DNA from: Nitrospiraceae bacterium
Lineage (GTDB): Bacteria; Nitrospirota; Nitrospiria; Nitrospirales; Nitrospiraceae
Reading direction: 5' to 3'
NCBI GenBank assembly: GCA_919902505.1
Contig: CAKKRE010000013.1
Span: forward strand, 1 to 57,526
DNA: 57,526 bases
The translations under genes and the position numbers were made by a program. This document shows, in pieces, positions 25,537 through 34,749 of this stretch. The stretch's first letter is position 1; each line of letters begins with the position of its first letter. A model generated the notes under the pieces. The model was not told the DNA's origin. It searched no databases and was given only the letters and a program-made list of their open reading frames with translations.

Positions 25537-26235
25537 ATGACTCACGTCGATTTGAAGGCGGTGATCCTGCTCAGTGGTGGGTTGGATTCTACCGTCACAG
25601 CTGCGATTGCCAAGCAGGATGGCTACCGGCTCTATTGTCTGACTATCTCCTACGGCCAGCGCCATCGTGTTGAAGTCGAGCGGGCGAGGGCCGTTGCCCA
25701 GGCCTTGAGTGCCGCCGCTCATGTGGTGGTGGACGTGGATCTGCGGGCGTTCGGAGGATCCGCTCTCACGGACGATGTGACTGTGCCCAAGGACCGCACC
25801 CAAGAGGAACGGGCCAGCGGGATTCCCGTCACCTACGTGCCGGCTCGCAACACCATTTTTTTGTCTTTGGCTCTGGCGTACGCCGAAACGCTTGAGGCAC
25901 AGAGAATTTACTTCGGGGCCAATGTGCTGGACTATTCCGGTTATCCGGACTGCCGACCCGATTTTATCCGCGCGTTTGAAGCGGTCGCCAGGCTTGGAAC
26001 CAAGATGGGGATTGAGGGGCGGTCTGTCGAAGTGCGTGCGCCCCTCCTGATGCTGTCAAAAGCTGACATCGTGCAACGCGGGCAGGAACTCCGGGCTCCC
26101 TTGGAACTCACGCATAGTTGCTATGACCCCGGCGCTGATGGCGTGGCCTGCGGCCGGTGCGACAGTTGCCGGATTCGGCGTGAAGGCTTCCGCCTGGCGG
26201 GAGTTGTGGATCCGGTCCCCTATGCGATACTCTAA
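25537..26235 (+). CDS. queC: 7-cyano-7-deazaguanine synthase (queuosine pathway)
   Basis: 232-aa ATP-dependent enzyme making preQ0 from CDG. The PP-loop is AVILLSGGLDSTVTAAIA near residue 10. The substrate loop VPARNTIFLSLALAYAE and the YPDCRPDFI motif are present. The C-terminal zinc ligands are in HSCYDPGADGVACGRCDSCR. Length is normal. No preQ1 riboswitch is seen in the ~120 bp upstream. The Fe-S/SCP2 protein at 3351-4694 resembles QueG only distantly, so the pathway partners must lie elsewhere. Confidence 0.96.
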   Translation: MTHVDLKAVILLSGGLDSTVTAAIAKQDGYRLYCLTISYGQRHRVEVERARAVAQALSAAAHVVVDVDLRAFGGSALTDDVTVPKDRTQEERASGIPVTYVPARNTIFLSLALAYAETLEAQRIYFGANVLDYSGYPDCRPDFIRAFEAVARLGTKMGIEGRSVEVRAPLLMLSKADIVQRGQELRAPLELTHSCYDPGADGVACGRCDSCRIRREGFRLAGVVDPVPYAIL

Positions 26236-26331
26236 CGGCCATCGAGGCGACTGAGGTGATGGTCGCGCGGTGCCGTGAGCCCGGTTCGTATTTCCGCCTG
26301 CGATCACACAAGAATCTGGAGAGCTGTGCCT

Positions 26332-26508
26332 ATGACGCCTGAAGAATTCTTTATGTACCTGATCATCGCCCTCGTGATCGTTGCGCCGATCGGTGCGCGG
26401 CTCTACCGCCGGTTGACCTTGAATCGTACGACCCAAATGCTTCGGGATCAGTTGAAGCAATCACAGGGACCCCGGACGACAACCCCGCCTTCTGAGCCCC
26501 CGCGATGA
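26332..26508 (+). CDS. Small single-span membrane protein
   Basis: 58 aa. One membrane segment (FMYLIIALVIVAPIGARLYR) is followed by a basic, proline-rich cytoplasmic tail (QSQGPRTTTPPSEPPR). CTGGAGAG lies upstream of the ATG. Its stop overlaps the first possible ATG of the cytochrome gene, so the two are probably cotranscribed and the protein may assist the cytochrome. No family is recognised. Confidence 0.65.
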   Translation: MTPEEFFMYLIIALVIVAPIGARLYRRLTLNRTTQMLRDQLKQSQGPRTTTPPSEPPR

Positions 26509-26534
26509 AACGAATCAGAGTCAGGAGTATTCAG

Positions 26535-26927
26535 ATGAAGGTCTGGGTGATGGGAGTCGGGCTCGCGGTGATGGTTGCAGCTCTGGCGGCTTGTGAGTCC
26601 AATGCGACCAACCAAGACGCCGCAAAGCCGGCTGGAGGTGCGACCCCGGCGGAGATGCAGGTCGGCGAGGCGAAATTCACTGCCAATTGTGCCGCCTGTC
26701 ATGGTGTGCGCGGTGTCGGGACCAAGCAAGCTCCGCCGCTGGTGCATAAGATTTATGAACCGAATCATCACGCCGATATGGCGTTCCAGCGGGCCGCGGA
26801 GAACGGCGTCCGCGCTCACCACTGGGAATTCGGCAACATGCCGAAGATCGAAGGCGTGACGTCCGGAGACGTGGAGCATATCATTCGATATGTGCGATGG
26901 TTGCAGCGGGAGGCCGGGATTTATTAA
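26535..26927 (+). CDS. Exported monohaem cytochrome c
   Basis: 130 aa. The signal or lipoprotein leader is MKVWVMGVGLAVMVAALAAC. The haem motif CAACH is in FTANCAACHGVRGVG, and a Met ligand candidate is in FGNMPKIEG. The fold is the small class I cytochrome c type (VEHIIRYVRWLQ as the last helix). The start at 26535 has AGGAG seven bases upstream; the ATG at 26505 has none. An ALAAC-type lipobox suggests lipid anchoring in the periplasm. Role: electron transfer; partner unknown. Confidence 0.9.
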   Translation: MKVWVMGVGLAVMVAALAACESNATNQDAAKPAGGATPAEMQVGEAKFTANCAACHGVRGVGTKQAPPLVHKIYEPNHHADMAFQRAAENGVRAHHWEFGNMPKIEGVTSGDVEHIIRYVRWLQREAGIY

Positions 26928-27000
26928 CGTCACTGCCGGTTCGTATTCCCCGTCAGGCTGTGTGTTCACTGTCGACCACTTTCCCTCAACACCCCTTCGT

Positions 27001-27030
27001 TTGACAATGTCCGCGTGCGGTTCGTAAGGT
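27001..27030 (+). promoter_or_regulatory. Promoter of the band-7 lipoprotein gene
   Basis: TTGACA (27001-27006), an 18-bp spacer and TAAGGT (27025-27030). This gives a leader of about 80 nt before the ATG at 27117. The -10 is imperfect. Confidence 0.45.
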
Positions 27031-27116
27031 ATTTGCATGCCATCACGAGGCCGTCGAAGCCCGCAGTACGTCGCCCGGTGGGCCTCGTCGGTCAGACCTT
27101 TTCACAGGAGGAACCT

Positions 27117-27944
27117 ATGAGACACGGAGCCTGGTCCATGCTGGGGGCTGTGGGGGCATTGCTGCTGACGTCGGGTTGCGTGGCCATCGAGGCCGGCCAT
27201 GAGGGGGTGATGGTCGAACAACCGTTCTTCTTCGGCCACGGAGGCGTTGATCCGGCTCCCACCAAGACCGGCCGGGTCTGGGTTGCGCCGACGACGAAGG
27301 TCATCGAGGTGGATGTCCGGCCCTTACAGTTTTCCGAACATTTCGACATTATTTCGGCTGAAAACGCGCCGGTCTCCTTCGATGCGTTTATGATCGCCAA
27401 TGTGGTCGAAGGGCGCTCCCCGGAGATCGTCGGTCGCTACGGCACCAACTGGTATCAAAACAACGTGAAGGAAGCCTTCCGCACCTTCGTTCGGGAAGAA
27501 GTGCAAAAGTACCCGCTGTTTCAGCTGACCACCGATCCGACGACCAGAACGAAGCTGCAGGATGCCATTGCGCGTGAAGTGCAGACCAAGCTCATCGATA
27601 AGCAAAATATGCCGATCCGGCTCAATCGAGTCGTCGTCGGCAGCATTCTGCCGCCGAAGGGGGTCGTCGAGCAGACGACTCAAACCATCGTTCAGGAGCA
27701 GCGCAAGATCACGATGGTCGAGTTCCAAAAGGCGGAAGAGGCGCGTGAAAAAGCCGAAAAGCAGCGCGGGATCGCCGATCGCGCCTATCGGGAATCGTTG
27801 GGACTGACGGCGCCGGAATTCGTCGATCTGCGCCGTATCGAAGTGCAGAAGGAAATCGTGCAGCACTCGCCGTCGGCCTTGACGGTCATCATGGGATTGG
27901 AACGTGTCGGCATCAACATGCCGCCCCTGGCGAGCGATCGGTAA
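27117..27944 (+). CDS. SPFH/band-7 domain lipoprotein
   Basis: 275 aa. The lipoprotein signal (MLGAVGALLLTSGC) is followed by an SPFH/prohibitin-like domain (VDVRPLQFSEHFDIISAENA, then VSFDAFMIANVVEG) and a long Ala/Glu/Lys coiled coil (VEFQKAEEAREKAEKQRG), as in flotillin/prohibitin-type scaffolds. SPFH proteins are usually anchored by a membrane helix; here the anchor appears to be a lipidated Cys. CACAGGAGG lies directly before the ATG. Probably forms oligomers at a periplasmic membrane face; partners are unknown. Confidence 0.85.
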   Translation: MRHGAWSMLGAVGALLLTSGCVAIEAGHEGVMVEQPFFFGHGGVDPAPTKTGRVWVAPTTKVIEVDVRPLQFSEHFDIISAENAPVSFDAFMIANVVEGRSPEIVGRYGTNWYQNNVKEAFRTFVREEVQKYPLFQLTTDPTTRTKLQDAIAREVQTKLIDKQNMPIRLNRVVVGSILPPKGVVEQTTQTIVQEQRKITMVEFQKAEEAREKAEKQRGIADRAYRESLGLTAPEFVDLRRIEVQKEIVQHSPSALTVIMGLERVGINMPPLASDR

Positions 27945-28028
27945 GACTCACGGATGGAACTGTGTTGGGTGTATCGGGAGGGGACAGGAGCGGAAGACAT
28001 CCGGTCCTGTCCCCGGAGCCTCGGCGGA

Positions 28029-28760
28029 CTACTTCACCACCCAGACACGGTAGGTGTTGGCATTGAGCGGTTTCGCAATTCTCAGCGTGCCCACCTCGCC
28101 TGGATTCATGACATCGTCACCGGTCGCAGTTTTTCTGGCCGGATGTCGGCTGCTCCGTACGAGGACGCCCTGATCGTCATAGAAGTCCACCATCACATCG
28201 GCTGATTCGCGCAAGGTGCCTTGGTAAGCGGTTCCCAGCCAATCGAGGCGCTTGAGCGCCTGGTAGACGATGACGAGCGTGCCATCAGGATCTTCGCGCG
28301 CGCTGACGATCTTCAGCGCCCGATTCTGATCCACGCCGGGTTCGGTTCCGCCCGTTGTCTGTGCGATCAGCACCCGTTCCACCTCATCCGCGTGGAAGAC
28401 GGCCGTCACCTTACAGTACACCGTGCGTCCCTTTGCGCTTTGCTGAACGATCTGCTGATCGGTCACATGCTTCGAGGCGAGGGTATGTACTAGATTGCGG
28501 AACAATTTGGAATCGACAATCGAAGCGGTCTGCTCTCGCACCGCCGCTGAGCTGCTGACTGCCTGATAAAGCGCTTCGGTGCAGGCATGTTGTTTGGCTT
28601 CTTCCGGAGTTTCCGGCTCGTGATAGGCGTACCGATAATCCCCGGTGACATCGACCCGCGAGTGTTCGGGCAAGGCCTGGGCCGTTGCGGCAAACACGAG
28701 ACATTGAGCGGCGATTGCGAGCAAGGCACCGCTTCCTGAACGCGACAGCTGCGGGGTCAT
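28029..28760 (-). CDS. Exported protein of unknown function
   Basis: 243 aa. The signal peptide is LLAIAAQCLVFAATAQALPE. The mature part resembles flagellar-assembly LPP20/DUF-type secreted proteins: DVTGDYRYAYHEPETPEEAK, then QHACTEALYQAVSSSAAVRE, then a C-terminal beta-rich half with VMVDFYDDQGVLVRSSRHPA. The ATG at 28760 is preceded by AGGGAGG; an in-frame extension to 28793 is less likely. The first ~80 mature residues have the look of a processing-helix plus strand region seen in many envelope proteins. No function assigned. Confidence 0.7.
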   Translation of the reverse strand: MTPQLSRSGSGALLAIAAQCLVFAATAQALPEHSRVDVTGDYRYAYHEPETPEEAKQHACTEALYQAVSSSAAVREQTASIVDSKLFRNLVHTLASKHVTDQQIVQQSAKGRTVYCKVTAVFHADEVERVLIAQTTGGTEPGVDQNRALKIVSAREDPDGTLVIVYQALKRLDWLGTAYQGTLRESADVMVDFYDDQGVLVRSSRHPARKTATGDDVMNPGEVGTLRIAKPLNANTYRVWVVK

Positions 28761-29046
28761 ACGAGCCACCTCCCTTTCCGTGCCCGATTCCACCTGATGA
28801 GTAAAGACAGTCGTCGCCTCTCGACGCTAAGGTTATGCTACCACGCGTGAGGGGGCGCAGCAATGCGACGCCGCGCGGCACTCTTGCCCGGAACGGAACC
28901 GCTATCAATCGGTCATGAGCCTCGTCGCGTGAAGGGCAATGCGTCGGGTCGATGCTCAGTCGTGAGATCGACCGGCGTGAGTCATGTCGCAACTCTGCGG
29001 AAAAGCATAGGATACCTTGACTTGATGGAGGTCTTCACTCACACTC

Positions 29047-31320
29047 GTGCACGATACTATGTATGATGGCACCGAGCAAGACCTGCTTCGTCTCCTCGCC
29101 TCACGGGCCGGTATTTCACCCGAATATCACGACATCGCCGGTACGCTCCACGTGACCAGTGACGACACGCGTCGAGCCATTCTGTCCGCCATGGGTTTTG
29201 AGGTCGGATCCAGCGAATTACTGGCCCAAGCACTGGTTGCTTTGGACGAGAAGCCCTGGCAACAACCCTGCGATCCGATCCTTATTCTCCAGCAAGGGTA
29301 TGGCCCCACGCAGTGGACATTCCGCCCTGCGCTGGAGGAAGGGGAGGAGCAACACGTCGCGGTAGCCTGGAATCTCACGGATGAACAAGGGACCATCGTT
29401 CATCGCGAAGAAACCAGCCCCGGCCTGAATCCATGCGAGGTCCGTTCGCTGGCCGGGCGGCGCATGGTGCGCGTTGAACTGCCGTTGGTTCAGAACCTGG
29501 CGCTCGGCTATTACGACTTGTCGGTCGTCACCATGGGCAGCAAGGTGGTGACCAGGGATACGCTCCGCGTGGTCGTGGCCCCGCCGCATTGTTTTGTGCC
29601 GGAGGAGATGGCTCGGGGCGGAAGGGTCTGGGGATTGGCGGTGCAGCTCTATTCGCTGCGGTCGCAGACCAATTGGGGCGTGGGTGACTTTACGGATTTG
29701 TCCCGGTTGGTCGAATGGGCAGGCAAGGAGCTGGGCGCCGGCATTATCGGCCTGAATCCGCTGCATGCGTTAAAAAACTCTCGTCCCCACCATCTCAGCC
29801 CCTATTCCCCGACCAGCCGGCTCTTTTTAAACGAGCTCTATATCGACCTCGATCGGCTTCCGGAGTATCACGCGTCGCCGGATGCGCAACGGCTGCGGGA
29901 CAGTGCAGAGTTCCAACAGGAACTGGAGCAGGCACGCGCCGCCGATCTGGTGGATTCCGAATCCGTGATCAAGGCGAAGCGCACGATGCTGGATCTCGCC
30001 TACCGTCAGTTTCTGAAGGATAACTATGCGGGAACTGAACCGTCGCTGGAGCCGACCACTGCGCGGGGGTGGCTGTTGCACCGGTTTATTCGGGACGAAG
30101 GAGAATCGCTGGAGCGGTTTGCGTTATTTCAGGTGCTGGAAGAGGAACGACGCCTGATCGAGCAGTCGCCCAGGCTTTGGCCCGAGTGGCCGGCACAGTA
30201 CCGGACTCCCGGTTCGCCGGCGCTGCGTGAATTTTCCAGACGGCATCGCAAGCGGGTCAGGTTTTTCCAATATATGCAGTGGGTGGCGGCGGATCAGTTG
30301 CGAGCGGCTAACACCCGGGCGGATCAGGTGCACATGACGGTCGGCTTGTATCCCGATCTTGCACTGGGGAGCGATCGCAACGGGGCCGAGGCCTGGATGC
30401 TGCAGGACGTGCTCGCGCTCGGTGCGGACTGCGGCGCGCCCCCGGACGCGTTTGCGCCGCAAGGGCAGAATTGGGGATTTGCTCCCTTTCATCCGCTACG
30501 CCTCAAGTCCACAGGCTATCGCTCGTTCATCGAGTTGCTCAGGAAAACGCTCCGGCAAGGCGGGGCGATCCGTATCGACCATGTCATGACGCTGTTCCGC
30601 CTGTTCTGGGTGCCGCGCGGGATGAGCGCAGAGGCGGGAGCCTATGTGCAGTATCCGGCCGAGGACCTGCTGCGGATTCTCGCGCTGGAAAGCATGCGTG
30701 CACAAACTCTCGTGATCGGAGAGGATTTGGGTACAGTGCCGGATTATGTGCGGGAACAGCTGGCGCGGTATAAGATTCTCTCCTATCGCGTGTTTTATTT
30801 CGAACGGAACTGGGATGGGTCCTGCAAGTCTCCGTCGGCCTATCCCGAGCAATCGCTCGCGGTCGTCACGACGCACGACCTTCCGACGCTGAGCGGGTAT
30901 TGGACGGGGGAAGATATTCGACTGCGGGCCAGGCTCGGCATGTATGCCGGCGACCAGGCCATACAGCAGGCCTTCGAGGAGCGCGCGCGCGACCGGGGGC
31001 ATATCCTTCGGGCCGTGAACGGGGCGGGGTTGTTGCCCTCCGGGGTGAGTGATCACCCTGACGCTGTTCCGGTGATGACGCCTGCTCTGTGCCGCGCGAT
31101 TCATGTCTACCTTGCGACGTCGCCGGCCTGGGTCGTCATGGCCAACCTTGACGATGTGATCGGTGAAGTGACACAAATGAATCTCCCGGGCACCGTGGAC
31201 GCCTATCCGAACTGGTCGCGCAAACTGTCGCTGTCTCTGGAGGAGCTCCAACGGGATGAACGCGTACAAGCACTCGCCGCAGCCGTGTGTACTCTCCGCC
31301 CTCCGGCTGCAACTGCCTAA
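29047..31320 (+). CDS. malQ: 4-alpha-glucanotransferase (GH77)
   Basis: 757 aa, close to the long bacterial MalQ form. It transfers alpha-1,4-glucan segments (maltodextrin/glycogen metabolism). The N-terminal ~200 residues form accessory domains, then the GH77 barrel starts (RVWGLAVQLYSLRSQTNWGV, then GIIGLNPLHAL). Catalytic regions: GAIRIDHVMTLFRLFW (nucleophile Asp), TLVIGEDLGTVPDYV (acid/base Glu) and TTHDLPTLSGYWTGED. The start is GTG at 29047 or ATG at 29059; the ribosome site is weak. The glucan phosphorylase at 50424-52583 would act on the same substrates. Confidence 0.95.
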   Translation: MHDTMYDGTEQDLLRLLASRAGISPEYHDIAGTLHVTSDDTRRAILSAMGFEVGSSELLAQALVALDEKPWQQPCDPILILQQGYGPTQWTFRPALEEGEEQHVAVAWNLTDEQGTIVHREETSPGLNPCEVRSLAGRRMVRVELPLVQNLALGYYDLSVVTMGSKVVTRDTLRVVVAPPHCFVPEEMARGGRVWGLAVQLYSLRSQTNWGVGDFTDLSRLVEWAGKELGAGIIGLNPLHALKNSRPHHLSPYSPTSRLFLNELYIDLDRLPEYHASPDAQRLRDSAEFQQELEQARAADLVDSESVIKAKRTMLDLAYRQFLKDNYAGTEPSLEPTTARGWLLHRFIRDEGESLERFALFQVLEEERRLIEQSPRLWPEWPAQYRTPGSPALREFSRRHRKRVRFFQYMQWVAADQLRAANTRADQVHMTVGLYPDLALGSDRNGAEAWMLQDVLALGADCGAPPDAFAPQGQNWGFAPFHPLRLKSTGYRSFIELLRKTLRQGGAIRIDHVMTLFRLFWVPRGMSAEAGAYVQYPAEDLLRILALESMRAQTLVIGEDLGTVPDYVREQLARYKILSYRVFYFERNWDGSCKSPSAYPEQSLAVVTTHDLPTLSGYWTGEDIRLRARLGMYAGDQAIQQAFEERARDRGHILRAVNGAGLLPSGVSDHPDAVPVMTPALCRAIHVYLATSPAWVVMANLDDVIGEVTQMNLPGTVDAYPNWSRKLSLSLEELQRDERVQALAAAVCTLRPPAATA

Positions 31321-31347
31321 ACTGTCCTCCCTGCGCGGCACGACATC

Positions 31348-32502
31348 GTGATGAAGAGCCGGAATCAGGTGGTCCTGGCTATCGCCGCAGTCCTCTTCCT
31401 CATCGTCATGGTGATGGAATGGATGTTCCCGCTGAATGTTGTCGGCGCATTCGGATTCGTGTTGCCCATTTTGCTGGTGGCCACCGTCAGAAACCGACGG
31501 CTCATGATCGTGACGCTGGCGCTGTGCATCCTGGTGACATTTGTCGGACTCTTCCAGCCGGCTAAGAAGCGGGAACGATTCACGGCCGTCGTGTTTAATC
31601 GCATCATGGTGGCCTGCGTATTGACCAGCGTGGCCTATATCGGCGTGACATGGGAGGAGCGGAAAGCCCGCGAAGAAGCCGCCAAGGCCGCGCTGGCGAC
31701 GCAAACCGAACACCTGTTGCTGGTGAATACGCAGCTGGTCGAGATTAAAGACAAGTTGGCGCGATCCGAACGGCTGGCTGCCGTGGGTCAGTTGGTGGCG
31801 TCGGTGGCGCATGAGGTCGGCACACCGTTACATTCGATTGCCTGGCATGTGGAAGCGTTGGCGGAGGAGCCCGGTGTCACCCCCGCGATGCAGAAACGAA
31901 TCGGTATTATCGATGAACAGTTGAATCGCGTGGTGCGGATCATTCAAGATCTCCTCTCGTCTACCCGGCAACGCAAACCTGAGCCGACATGGTATCCGGC
32001 CGAACGTCTGATCGAGCCGGTCGCGGCGTTGATGGAACCGGGATACCATGCCAAGGGCGTGGCACTTCAGACCGACGTGGCGCCGGCCCTGCTGGTGTGG
32101 GCCGATGCCGAAAAGATCCACCAAGTGTTGGTCAATCTCCTGAGCAATGCGCTGGCGGCCACCGGGGCGGGGGGCCATGTCACGGTCGCCGTGACCATTC
32201 GCCAGGCCTCCTCGGAGGAGATGGCGAGCGCGTCTTGCACAGGCCGGTCCGATCTCAGTACGGTGGTCACACTGGTGGTGAGTGATTCAGGCTGTGGAAT
32301 GCCTCGGGAGGATGTCGAGCGAGCCTTCCAACCGTTCTTCACGACGAAGGCGGTGGGTAAGGGCACCGGGTTAGGCTTATTTCTGAGCCGTGAGGCTGTG
32401 TGTGCTCACGGCGGCCGGTTGACACTCGAGAGTGAGATCGGCAAGGGCACGACGGTGACCGTGGTGCTGCCTGGTTTGCCGTCCGGCTCGGCTGCGGTAT
32501 AG
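31348..32502 (+). CDS. Membrane sensor histidine kinase
   Basis: 384 aa. About three membrane helices (VVLAIAAVLFLIVMVMEWMF, VLPILLVATV, LMIVTLALCILVTFVGLF) are followed by a coiled coil, HisKA (VASVAHEVGTPLHSIAWHVE, phospho-His in the H box) and HATPase_c (IHQVLVNLLSNALAATG, SDSGCGMPREDVERAF, GTGLGLFLSREAV). The sensor part is mostly membrane-embedded. The start is GTG 31348 or ATG 31351. It is followed after 21 bp by its likely partner, the sigma-54-dependent regulator, so it is probably an NtrB/AtoS-like pair. Stimulus unknown. Confidence 0.93.
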   Translation: MMKSRNQVVLAIAAVLFLIVMVMEWMFPLNVVGAFGFVLPILLVATVRNRRLMIVTLALCILVTFVGLFQPAKKRERFTAVVFNRIMVACVLTSVAYIGVTWEERKAREEAAKAALATQTEHLLLVNTQLVEIKDKLARSERLAAVGQLVASVAHEVGTPLHSIAWHVEALAEEPGVTPAMQKRIGIIDEQLNRVVRIIQDLLSSTRQRKPEPTWYPAERLIEPVAALMEPGYHAKGVALQTDVAPALLVWADAEKIHQVLVNLLSNALAATGAGGHVTVAVTIRQASSEEMASASCTGRSDLSTVVTLVVSDSGCGMPREDVERAFQPFFTTKAVGKGTGLGLFLSREAVCAHGGRLTLESEIGKGTTVTVVLPGLPSGSAAV

Positions 32503-32523
32503 CGGTATAGGAGAGGGAGAGTC

Positions 32524-33918
32524 ATGAGTCAGGCGAAGTTATTCGTAGTGGATGACGACGAGGCCGCCCGAACCTTGTTGGCGGAAGCGCTGGTGAAGGA
32601 GGGCTATGAGGTTGAGGCCTTCTCCAGCGGCCAGGCTGCGGTGGAGCGCGGCAAACAATCGCGGGCCGATGTCGTCCTGACCGATATCCGGATGGAACAA
32701 GGCGACGGATTTCTCGTGCTGAAGGAGTTCAAGAAGTTCAGCCAGGACACCTCGATCGTATTGCTGACCGCGTTCGGATCTCTGGAGGGCGCGATCGAAG
32801 CGATCAAGCAAGGGGCCTACGACTACTTGGCAAAGCCGTTTAAGAGGGACGAGATTCGTCTCGTCGTCCAGCGCAGTCTGGAGCATTGTCGCCTGGTGCG
32901 GGAAAACGCCCGCTTTCGGGAAGATGCGCGGGTACGCGAACCCTGGTCCCAGTTGGTCGGCAGCAGTCCGGCGATGCTGGAGGTGTATAAGCTGGTGGCC
33001 CGCGTTTCTGAGGGGCGAAGCACCGTGCTTATTGAAGGGGAAAGCGGGACCGGAAAGGAACTGATTGCGCGGGCCGTCCATTCGAACAGTCTGCGTCGCG
33101 GCAAACCGTTCATTCCAGTCAATTGCGGCGCCTTGCCCGATCATCTCCTGGAGTCGGAAATGTTCGGGTATGAGAAGGGCGCGTTTACGGGAGCCGTCGG
33201 GGCCAAAGCCGGGCTGTTCGAGGCCGCCGATGGCGGCACGCTGTTTCTCGATGAGATCGGCGATCTCGGCCAGTCGCTTCAGGTCAAGCTCTTGCGGGTG
33301 ATGCAGGAACAGGAAGTGCGGCGTGTCGGCAGTACGGCATCGGTGAAAGTCGATGTGCGCATCATTGCCGCGACCAATCGGGACTTGGCCACGCTCGTGA
33401 AGGAAGGGAAGTTTCGCGACGACTTATACTATCGTCTCAATGTGGTGCGGATTGTTCTGCCGTCCCTGGCGGAGCGGCGTGAGGACATCACGATGCTCGC
33501 GCATCACTTTCTGCAAAAATACGCCAAGCAGTCGTTGCATGTGAGGGGATTTTTACCGGAAACGATGGCGCTGTTGAAGCGCTATCAGTGGCCGGGGAAT
33601 GTGCGCGAATTGGAGAATGCCGTGGAGCGGGCGGTCTCGCTCAGCCATGGCCCGCTGTTGCTTCCCGAAGATCTTCCCGAATCGATCAGGGCTGAGCCGG
33701 ATTCAGGTGAGCTCCTCAAGGGGCAACCCGCCGAGGGGGATCAGGACGCGCTGTTGACCTTAGATGAGGTTGAAAAGCGGCATCTGGCGCGTGTACTCAA
33801 AGAAACGCGGGGAAACAAGGTCAAGGCGGCGAAGATTCTGGGGATCGATCGGCGGACGTTATATCGGATGGCGGAGCGATTCGGATTGGATTTCGGCGAT
33901 GAGGCCGAGGAGAAGTAA
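32524..33918 (+). CDS. Sigma-54-dependent response regulator (NtrC family)
   Basis: 464 aa. Receiver ([18 protein letters not shown]; acceptor Asp in [15 protein letters not shown] lysine in [10 protein letters not shown]). AAA+ domain with Walker [18 protein letters not shown], the sigma-54-contacting loop [10 protein letters not shown], Walker [14 protein letters not shown] and the sensor [12 protein letters not shown] Fis-type helix-turn-helix closes the protein ([20 protein letters not shown]). It activates sigma-54 promoters after phosphorylation by the preceding kinase. GGAGAGGGAGAG lies before the ATG. Its targets are not visible here. Confidence 0.96.
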   Translation: MSQAKLFVVDDDEAARTLLAEALVKEGYEVEAFSSGQAAVERGKQSRADVVLTDIRMEQGDGFLVLKEFKKFSQDTSIVLLTAFGSLEGAIEAIKQGAYDYLAKPFKRDEIRLVVQRSLEHCRLVRENARFREDARVREPWSQLVGSSPAMLEVYKLVARVSEGRSTVLIEGESGTGKELIARAVHSNSLRRGKPFIPVNCGALPDHLLESEMFGYEKGAFTGAVGAKAGLFEAADGGTLFLDEIGDLGQSLQVKLLRVMQEQEVRRVGSTASVKVDVRIIAATNRDLATLVKEGKFRDDLYYRLNVVRIVLPSLAERREDITMLAHHFLQKYAKQSLHVRGFLPETMALLKRYQWPGNVRELENAVERAVSLSHGPLLLPEDLPESIRAEPDSGELLKGQPAEGDQDALLTLDEVEKRHLARVLKETRGNKVKAAKILGIDRRTLYRMAERFGLDFGDEAEEK

Positions 33919-33925
33919 GACGATC

Positions 33926-34372
33926 CTACAACAATCGAAGCGCGTTCTTGAGCAGGCGAATTTCATTTGCCGCGCTCTGTGGCAGCGGCGTTTCCGCATC
34001 TTCCCACGAATCGAAGATCCCGTTTTTCCCGCGATGGAACACTTGCAGCCGTAATCGGGTGCTGCTGTCGTCTTGCGGAATGACACGGGCCTCCACTCGA
34101 CTCTTGCCCACGCCGAACCTCCAGCGCAAGAGGCCGTTCCACGGGCTTCTGATCTCTGTGCGCATGCCGGTCGTGAGATTCCCGGCGTCATCCTGGTCGA
34201 CTGTGTAGCCCCCTTGGGTCAGGACATCGGACAGTGCCGTTTTCACCTGTTCGGCAGGAACCGGAAGTATCACCTCCATCACATCGGGCTCCGGGGCGGG
34301 TGGGCCGCCCGCACATCCGGCGAGCGCCGAGACGAGCACGAACGCCGCGATGCCAGAGACACGAGTTCTCAT
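33926..34372 (-). CDS. Lipoprotein of unknown function
   Basis: 148 aa. The lipobox is at VLVSALAGCAGG. A conserved-looking alpha/beta domain follows (VMEVILPVPAEQVKTALSDV, then SRVEARVIPQDDSSTRLRLQ). The fold looks like small outer-membrane NlpB/BamC-like domains, but this is only an impression. The start overlaps the stop of the upstream RAM-domain gene by 4 bp, so they are cotranscribed. The convergent NtrC-family gene ends 7 bp away. Confidence 0.7.
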   Translation of the reverse strand: MRTRVSGIAAFVLVSALAGCAGGPPAPEPDVMEVILPVPAEQVKTALSDVLTQGGYTVDQDDAGNLTTGMRTEIRSPWNGLLRWRFGVGKSRVEARVIPQDDSSTRLRLQVFHRGKNGIFDSWEDAETPLPQSAANEIRLLKNALRLL

Positions 34373-34623
34373 TTTGGCTTGCCCTCCTGAAGGCGATAGA
34401 CCATGTGCGTATCGGTTTGATCGACACCGGGGATGGCGTGAATTTTCGCGAGCACGAGTTGGGTCAGTGCGTCCTGATGGGGAATTTCAACGATGGTGAA
34501 GATGTCGGGCTTTCCCCAACAGGGGTCGATTTGTTTGATTTCCTTAATATCCCCAAGGGCTTTGACGACATCAGCGGTGTGGCCGGGATGCACGTTGATC
34601 AATACGTAGGCTCGGTCCGGCAT
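34369..34623 (-). CDS. Stand-alone Lrp/AsnC-type ligand-binding (RAM) domain protein
   Basis: 84 aa with the RAM fold pattern of Lrp C-termini (RAYVLINVHPGHTADVVKAL, then DIFTIVEIPHQDALTQLVLA). There is no helix-turn-helix, so it cannot bind DNA alone. Stand-alone RAM proteins bind amino acids or modulate partners. It is coupled to the lipoprotein gene by a 4-bp overlap. Ribosome site: GGGAG. Confidence 0.8.
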   Translation of the reverse strand: MPDRAYVLINVHPGHTADVVKALGDIKEIKQIDPCWGKPDIFTIVEIPHQDALTQLVLAKIHAIPGVDQTDTHMVYRLQEGKPK

Positions 34624-34749
34624 GTAGTGAATCTCCCGTGAGGTGGTGGGGCGTCAACGCCTGCCAACGAATCGAAACCTAGCGGATTGCTCCGGATGAA
34701 GTCAACAGAACGCACCCGGCTCGGGCAGGATAGCCGGCGTCGCGCGGTG

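Noticed and set aside
24544-25803. 419-codon minus-strand frame across apt, the DksA-like gene and queC
   Set aside because: It covers three well-supported plus-strand genes and shows no family sequence of its own.
30496-31812. 438-codon minus-strand frame over malQ and the histidine kinase
   Set aside because: Antisense to two clear genes; high His/Arg content is typical of such shadows.
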